Source: CBDTTM01 sp965363355
Lineage (GTDB): Bacteria; Bacillota; Negativicutes; Selenomonadales; Selenomonadaceae
Assembly (NCBI GenBank): GCA_965363355.1
Contig: CBDTTM010000014.1
Coordinates: 1-25,545 of the forward strand
DNA length: 25,545 nucleotides
Direction of reading: 5' to 3'
The notes under the pieces were generated by a model, which saw nothing but the letters and a program-made list of their open reading frames with translations, searched no databases and was not told where the DNA came from. Below, piece after piece: positions 22,175 to 25,545 of the stretch (within the stretch, counting starts at the first letter, position 1; each line of letters starts with the position of its first letter). A program made the position numbers and the translations under genes.

Positions 22175-23008
22175 CTAAATACCGACTCTTAATGCTTTCA
22201 CGGTTATATTGACTTCTTGCACAATCATGCCCGTCATATATTCAACCGCTTCTTTTATTTTTTGTTGTGCTTCCCGAATCAATGTCGGGATATGCTTTCC
22301 GTAATGCAAGATAACCTCGCAGGAAATCTCAATGCCACGATCTTCATCGCCTTTCCAAATATGGCGGACATGAATCCGTGACGTTTTGATTGCTTGTTCT
22401 TTGCCTACAACGATCCGATTAACGATAGCAGATATGGCTGAATCATCGATGATAAGCTTGCCATAATAGCTAAAAACTGGTCTTACGATTGATTTTTCAC
22501 CTAAACGGCGACGTTTCGTCTGCGATTTTTTGAAAAAAGACTGTATAGGGTCTATCAAATAACCTGAAAAATGTGGCTTCAGTTCAATCGTCGGTACAGG
22601 AATAATATGTTTGCCCTCTTTCATCCGACAAACATATGCTTTTTCCATTTCCGCTTTCGTCGCAATATCTTCAATGCGAATAATTTTTGATATGCGCGGA
22701 ATCCCAAGGATTTTCGCAATCTTGTACACCATATTTTCAGACGTCCCCAAAAGCAAAAGACGCTGCGGCGCTTCGCGTTCAAGTGCCGCTTTCACCTCTT
22801 CCGCATGACCGGGTAAGATGAAGATAGCGCGGCGAACTGCCATTATTTTGCTAGGTTCGCGTTTAGCCGAGGAACCAGCAATGATCTTGCCATCTTTTAT
22901 TAAAATTCCATCATCAATGATTGCATCCGCTTGATATTCATGTGCGACAATCAATGCCCGATGGCTTTTACCGGTTCCACTCGGCCCAACTAAGGCGATA
23001 ACATCCAT
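22175..23008 (-). CDS. P-loop NTPase fused to an Asp23/Gls24 (DUF322) domain
   Basis: A 277-residue two-part protein. The N-terminal part has a clean Walker A GPSGTGKS (8-15) with an acidic pair IIDDG (30-34) shortly after, and a central segment RLLLLGTSENMVYKIAKILG. The C-terminal part (about 180-277) resembles Asp23/Gls24: YYGKLIIDDSAISAIVNRIV, then ISCEVILHYGKHIPTLIREA and EYMTGMIVQEVNITVKAL. Stand-alone Asp23 proteins act in envelope stress and membrane-associated assemblies in Bacillota; the role of a P-loop fusion is unknown to me. Start: ATG 8 bases after AAGGAG. It is 25 bp downstream of the PHP gene, likely one operon, and ends at a strong terminator. Confidence 0.85.
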   Translation of the reverse strand: MDVIALVGPSGTGKSHRALIVAHEYQADAIIDDGILIKDGKIIAGSSAKREPSKIMAVRRAIFILPGHAEEVKAALEREAPQRLLLLGTSENMVYKIAKILGIPRISKIIRIEDIATKAEMEKAYVCRMKEGKHIIPVPTIELKPHFSGYLIDPIQSFFKKSQTKRRRLGEKSIVRPVFSYYGKLIIDDSAISAIVNRIVVGKEQAIKTSRIHVRHIWKGDEDRGIEISCEVILHYGKHIPTLIREAQQKIKEAVEYMTGMIVQEVNITVKALRVGI

Positions 23009-23033
23009 TTTACTCTCTCCTTACAAGTGTTTC

Positions 23034-23858
23034 TTACTTCGCTCTAGAATAAATCTCCTGAGCGAAACGATCTTCTATCGTAAATTCTCCAAGATTTTGT
23101 GGGTATCGCGTTGCAATTGCATGATAATCGGATCCGCCGCTTAAAAGAAGATTATGTTTTTGTGCCATTTCCTGATATTTCAACGTAACTTCTTTATCAT
23201 GCTGCGGATAAAAGACTTCAAGTCCATCAATTCCAGAACAGATTACTTTTTCTACCAATGCATCATTTCCAACCAACATTGGATGGGCCAGAACTGAAAG
23301 GCCACCTGTCTTTTTGATTAAAGCGACGATTTCTTCGACACTTAAACGATAATGTGACACATATGCTGGCCCATTTTTATACAAAAGGGCATGGAATACA
23401 TCTCCTACCGTAGAAAAGTACCCCCGCGCGACCAACGCTCTAGCGATATGTGAACGACTAATGGATTTACTTTCGCCGGCAAGCTTCAAGACCTCCGCTT
23501 CCGTAAGGGGATAGCCAAGATCATGCAGTTTTTCGACCATTTGTGAAAAGCGTGTCCAGCGTGCCTCTACGACTTCATCTAGCTTCTCTTGCAACGCTGA
23601 TGAAAAAATATCTATATTATAGCCTAATATATGTATTTCATGACCAATATCATGTGCACTGAATTCTATGCCAGGAATAATCTTGATTCCTTTTGCAGGA
23701 TAAAGTCCTTCTTCATATAAATGCAATATGCCATCGACCGTATCATGATCGGTAATCGCTATATAGGAAAGTCCTGCCTTTTTTGCTGCCGCTACTATAT
23801 TTTCCGGAGATAGCCTTCCATCGGAAAACGTCGTATGCATATGCAAATCACTTGGCAA
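23034..23858 (-). CDS. PHP-domain phosphoesterase (RNase AM/YciV-like)
   Basis: A metal-dependent PHP phosphoesterase of 274 residues. The metal ligands are visible in DLHMHTTFSDG at the N-terminus, AITDHDTVDG, GIEFSAH, HILGYN, VLAHPML and GGSDYHA. This is the TrpH/YciV arrangement, whose characterised members hydrolyse 3',5'-nucleoside bisphosphates and trim RNA 5' ends. The start is uncertain: GGAGG lies 8 bases before a TTG, taken here; in-frame GTG codons 3 and 5 codons upstream sit on or before that site. It is followed after 25 bp by the P-loop/Asp23 gene and preceded by the spoVS terminator. Confidence 0.9.
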   Translation of the reverse strand: MPSDLHMHTTFSDGRLSPENIVAAAKKAGLSYIAITDHDTVDGILHLYEEGLYPAKGIKIIPGIEFSAHDIGHEIHILGYNIDIFSSALQEKLDEVVEARWTRFSQMVEKLHDLGYPLTEAEVLKLAGESKSISRSHIARALVARGYFSTVGDVFHALLYKNGPAYVSHYRLSVEEIVALIKKTGGLSVLAHPMLVGNDALVEKVICSGIDGLEVFYPQHDKEVTLKYQEMAQKHNLLLSGGSDYHAIATRYPQNLGEFTIEDRFAQEIYSRAK

Positions 23859-23912
23859 GTTCGCCACCTCCACTCACTTTGCCATAACCTCTTTCTACGC
23901 CTATATGCCTTA

Positions 23913-23951
23913 AATAAGAAACCCTGTTCTTTTGGAACAGGGTTTCTTATT
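23913..23951 (-). terminator. Terminator downstream of spoVS
   Basis: A perfect 17-bp stem (23913-23929 with 23935-23951) around a 5-nt loop starts 4 bp after the spoVS stop. The U-rich side is modest on the minus strand and better on the plus strand. Confidence 0.8.
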
Positions 23952-23955
23952 CTTT

Positions 23956-24216
23956 TTATCGAGGCTGAACAATCAATTTTATCGCTGTCCGTTCCTCGCC
24001 ATCAATCAAAATATCGGTAAATGCGGGGATACAAATCAAATCGACGCCATGCGGCGCCACAAAACCTCTAGCGATAGCCACAGCTTTTACTGCCTGATTA
24101 AGCGCGCCCGCTCCAATGGCCTGCATTTCTGCGCTGCCAGATTCGCGTAAAACTCCTGCTAAAGCGCCTGCAACAGAATTTGGGTTCGACTTAGCTGATA
24201 CTTTTAAAACTTCCAT
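23956..24216 (-). CDS. spoVS: Stage V sporulation protein S
   Basis: Small DNA-binding protein of the SpoVS/Alba-related family, needed for spore coat and septation control in Bacillus; also widespread in bacteria that do not sporulate. With the chosen ATG it is exactly 86 residues, the standard length, and reads MEVLKVSAKSNPNSVAGALA at the N-terminus with ARGFVAPHGVDLICIPAF later. An in-frame GTG three codons upstream touches the AGGAG site and is rejected. It lies just downstream of the YmdB-type gene, the same order as ymdB-spoVS in Bacillus subtilis. Confidence 0.96.
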   Translation of the reverse strand: MEVLKVSAKSNPNSVAGALAGVLRESGSAEMQAIGAGALNQAVKAVAIARGFVAPHGVDLICIPAFTDILIDGEERTAIKLIVQPR

Positions 24217-24326
24217 GATTAGCACGCTCCTTTTATAAGTTAGAAAGCATTACTTATACTACCTGGAATAAAAAAATACCTAATACAAGTCTATATTCTT
24301 TCTTTGGGAAAAATCTCCTGCTTTTT

Positions 24327-25115
24327 TTACAGATTTTCCCCATCATGCAATAAAATCCTTTGAATTGCAGTCGTTTTATTTGTTGTATCATCAAATTCGA
24401 CAAGTACAGCAGAAAACACATTCGGGCCTTCGGCAAGATCGAAGCGCACCGGCCTGCATGTTTGAAACTTTTCTAATATGCGATCCGTTTGCACACCTAA
24501 AACAGAATTCCATGGACCAACCATACCTAAATCCGTTATATAAGCTGTACCCTCAGGTAAAATTCGCTCATCCGCTGTCTGTATATGGGTATGTGTCCCA
24601 ACGACACAACTCACTCTACCATCTAAATACCAGCCCATTGCCATTTTTTCTGAAGTTGTCTCTGCATGCATATCGAGTAAGGCTATATCATACTGCCCAT
24701 CTATTTCTCTTAAGATCTCATCGATTTTTTGAAAAGGACAATCCATTGGCGGCATGAAAGCACGTCCCGACAGATTGATCACCGCAATGTTTTTGGCCCG
24801 AAAAGGATATATACAATAGCCTTTTCCCGGAGCGCCTTCCGGATAATTCGCCGGACGAATCAAAAAGGGCTCTTGATCGATAAATTCAAGGACATCTCTT
24901 TTATCCCAAACATGATTGCCTGATGTGATGATATCCGCGCCACCATGATATAACGCGTCTAAAGATTTGCGCGTGATGCCTTTGCCGCCAGCTGAATTTT
25001 CACCATTTACGACAACCACATCAATTGCATATTTTTTCTTTAATTGCGGTACATATTGTGCAAAAGCACTGCGTCCCGGACGACCGCAGACATCACCTAC
25101 GATTAAAATTTTCAA
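24327..25115 (-). CDS. ymdB: YmdB-type metallophosphoesterase (TIGR00282 family)
   Basis: Calcineurin-like phosphodiesterase of 262 residues; the Bacillus subtilis member hydrolyses 2',3'-cyclic nucleotides and affects biofilm and sporulation decisions. The metal ligands are D8 (VGDVCGRPG), E39 and N40 (VNGENSA), N67 and H68 (GNHVWD), H150 (DMHAE), H175 and H177 (GTHTHIQT), all present. The start codon is TTG, 8 bases after AGGGGG. In B. subtilis the order is rny-ymdB-spoVS; here an unrelated gene occupies the position before ymdB. A weak hairpin (about 24302-24342) overlaps its 3' end without a clear U tract. Confidence 0.95.
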   Translation of the reverse strand: MKILIVGDVCGRPGRSAFAQYVPQLKKKYAIDVVVVNGENSAGGKGITRKSLDALYHGGADIITSGNHVWDKRDVLEFIDQEPFLIRPANYPEGAPGKGYCIYPFRAKNIAVINLSGRAFMPPMDCPFQKIDEILREIDGQYDIALLDMHAETTSEKMAMGWYLDGRVSCVVGTHTHIQTADERILPEGTAYITDLGMVGPWNSVLGVQTDRILEKFQTCRPVRFDLAEGPNVFSAVLVEFDDTTNKTTAIQRILLHDGENL

Positions 25116-25127
25116 AACGAGATCCCC

Positions 25128-25545
25128 CTATTTATTGAATACCATAACACGGCCTTCTTCGCGTATGCCAATCATACGCTCTGCCACATGGTTTATCTTC
25201 ATGCTTCCAATCATATGATCGATGACTTCTTCGCGAACAACTTCTGCTTCTTCTAACGTATCACGGTTCACATCACTGATGAGTACCTGCCCATAATGTT
25301 CTCGCATCAATGTACTGATCAGGCTGATCTCACCTTGTGATAAGGTGACAACGTCACGGACGATATGCAAAAAAGAAATTTCGTCTTCTGCATCCAAATG
25401 AATTGCAATTTTTGCCTGGGAAAAGCCTTCCAATAAATGATATGTCATAATACTATCTTTAATGAACTCCTGTGTTGCCGCCAATTCATCTGGCTTTGGC
25501 ACTTTATCCAAAACAAACGTCAAATTCAAAGAATCATCTTCGGGT
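25128..25545 (-). CDS. Hypothetical protein, 5' end beyond the window
   Basis: At least 139 codons are open from the window edge to the stop at 25128. The first possible in-window start is TTG at 25529, without a good ribosome binding site, and the frame is open through to the edge, so the gene probably begins outside. The visible part is mixed alpha/beta and rather acidic, with ELAATQEFIKDSIMTYHLLE, an AIHLDAEDEISFLHIVRDVV segment and a C-terminus ERMIGIREEGRVMVFNK. It is not RNase Y: no KH or HD motif is present. I do not recognise the family. It lies 12 bp before ymdB and is probably co-transcribed with it. Confidence 0.7.
   Translation of the reverse strand, partial: PEDDSLNLTFVLDKVPKPDELAATQEFIKDSIMTYHLLEGFSQAKIAIHLDAEDEISFLHIVRDVVTLSQGEISLISTLMREHYGQVLISDVNRDTLEEAEVVREEVIDHMIGSMKINHVAERMIGIREEGRVMVFNK

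Noticed and set aside
24302..24342. Hairpin at the 3' end of ymdB as a terminator separating it from spoVS
   Set aside because: The stem is imperfect with a large A-rich loop, and no U tract follows on the minus strand, so read-through into spoVS is likely.

Overview
The window looks like chromosomal DNA of a low-to-moderate-GC member of the Bacillota. Supporting signs are strong AGGAGG-type ribosome binding sites, consensus TTGACA/TATAAT promoters, many intrinsic terminators, a SpoVS homologue beside a YmdB-type phosphodiesterase, and an Asp23/Gls24 domain. The gene mix (ferritin, CitT-like transporter, PIN-PhoH, complete oxidative pentose phosphate operon) would suit the Negativicutes, but that placement is a guess. 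Every protein gene except the PIN-PhoH gene is on the minus strand. I saw no rRNA, tRNA, CRISPR array, prophage or insertion sequence.

Layout, from low to high coordinates. 1-2.7 kb: enolase, ferritin and an RpiB/LacA-like isomerase that lacks the RpiB active-site cysteine. 2.8-5.1 kb: a two-gene sulfur amino acid operon (trans-sulfuration enzyme, then MalY/PatB-type lyase) behind a perfect-consensus promoter, with a dyad placed where a LysR-type activator would bind. 5.5-6.9 kb: a PIN-PhoH ATPase preceded by three TTAAC repeats at exact 11-bp spacing, which look like a Pho box. 7-10.7 kb: zwf-pgl-gnd, the oxidative pentose phosphate operon. 10.9-12.5 kb: a DASS/CitT-type anion transporter preceded by a 42-codon gene and a dense regulatory region (GntR-type operator, consensus promoter, 31-bp palindrome at the transcription start, attenuator-like hairpin). 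12.9-14.1 kb: an MFS transporter. 14.2-17.4 kb: a FecCD-type ABC importer (permease, ATPase, lipoprotein) preceded by a leader that contains a terminator.

17.4-22.1 kb: an 867-residue UvrD-like helicase with a complete DEDDh 3'-5' exonuclease domain inserted between helicase motifs IV and V, then glycerate kinase and a cyclase/formamidase-like hydrolase. 22.2-25.5 kb: a P-loop/Asp23 fusion, a PHP-domain phosphoesterase, SpoVS, a YmdB-type phosphodiesterase, and the 3' part of an unrecognised gene cut by the window edge.

The most unusual items are the helicase-exonuclease fusion, the P-loop/Asp23 fusion, the Pho box before phoH, and the layered control region before the DASS transporter. All functional calls come from motif reading and family knowledge; no database search was run.
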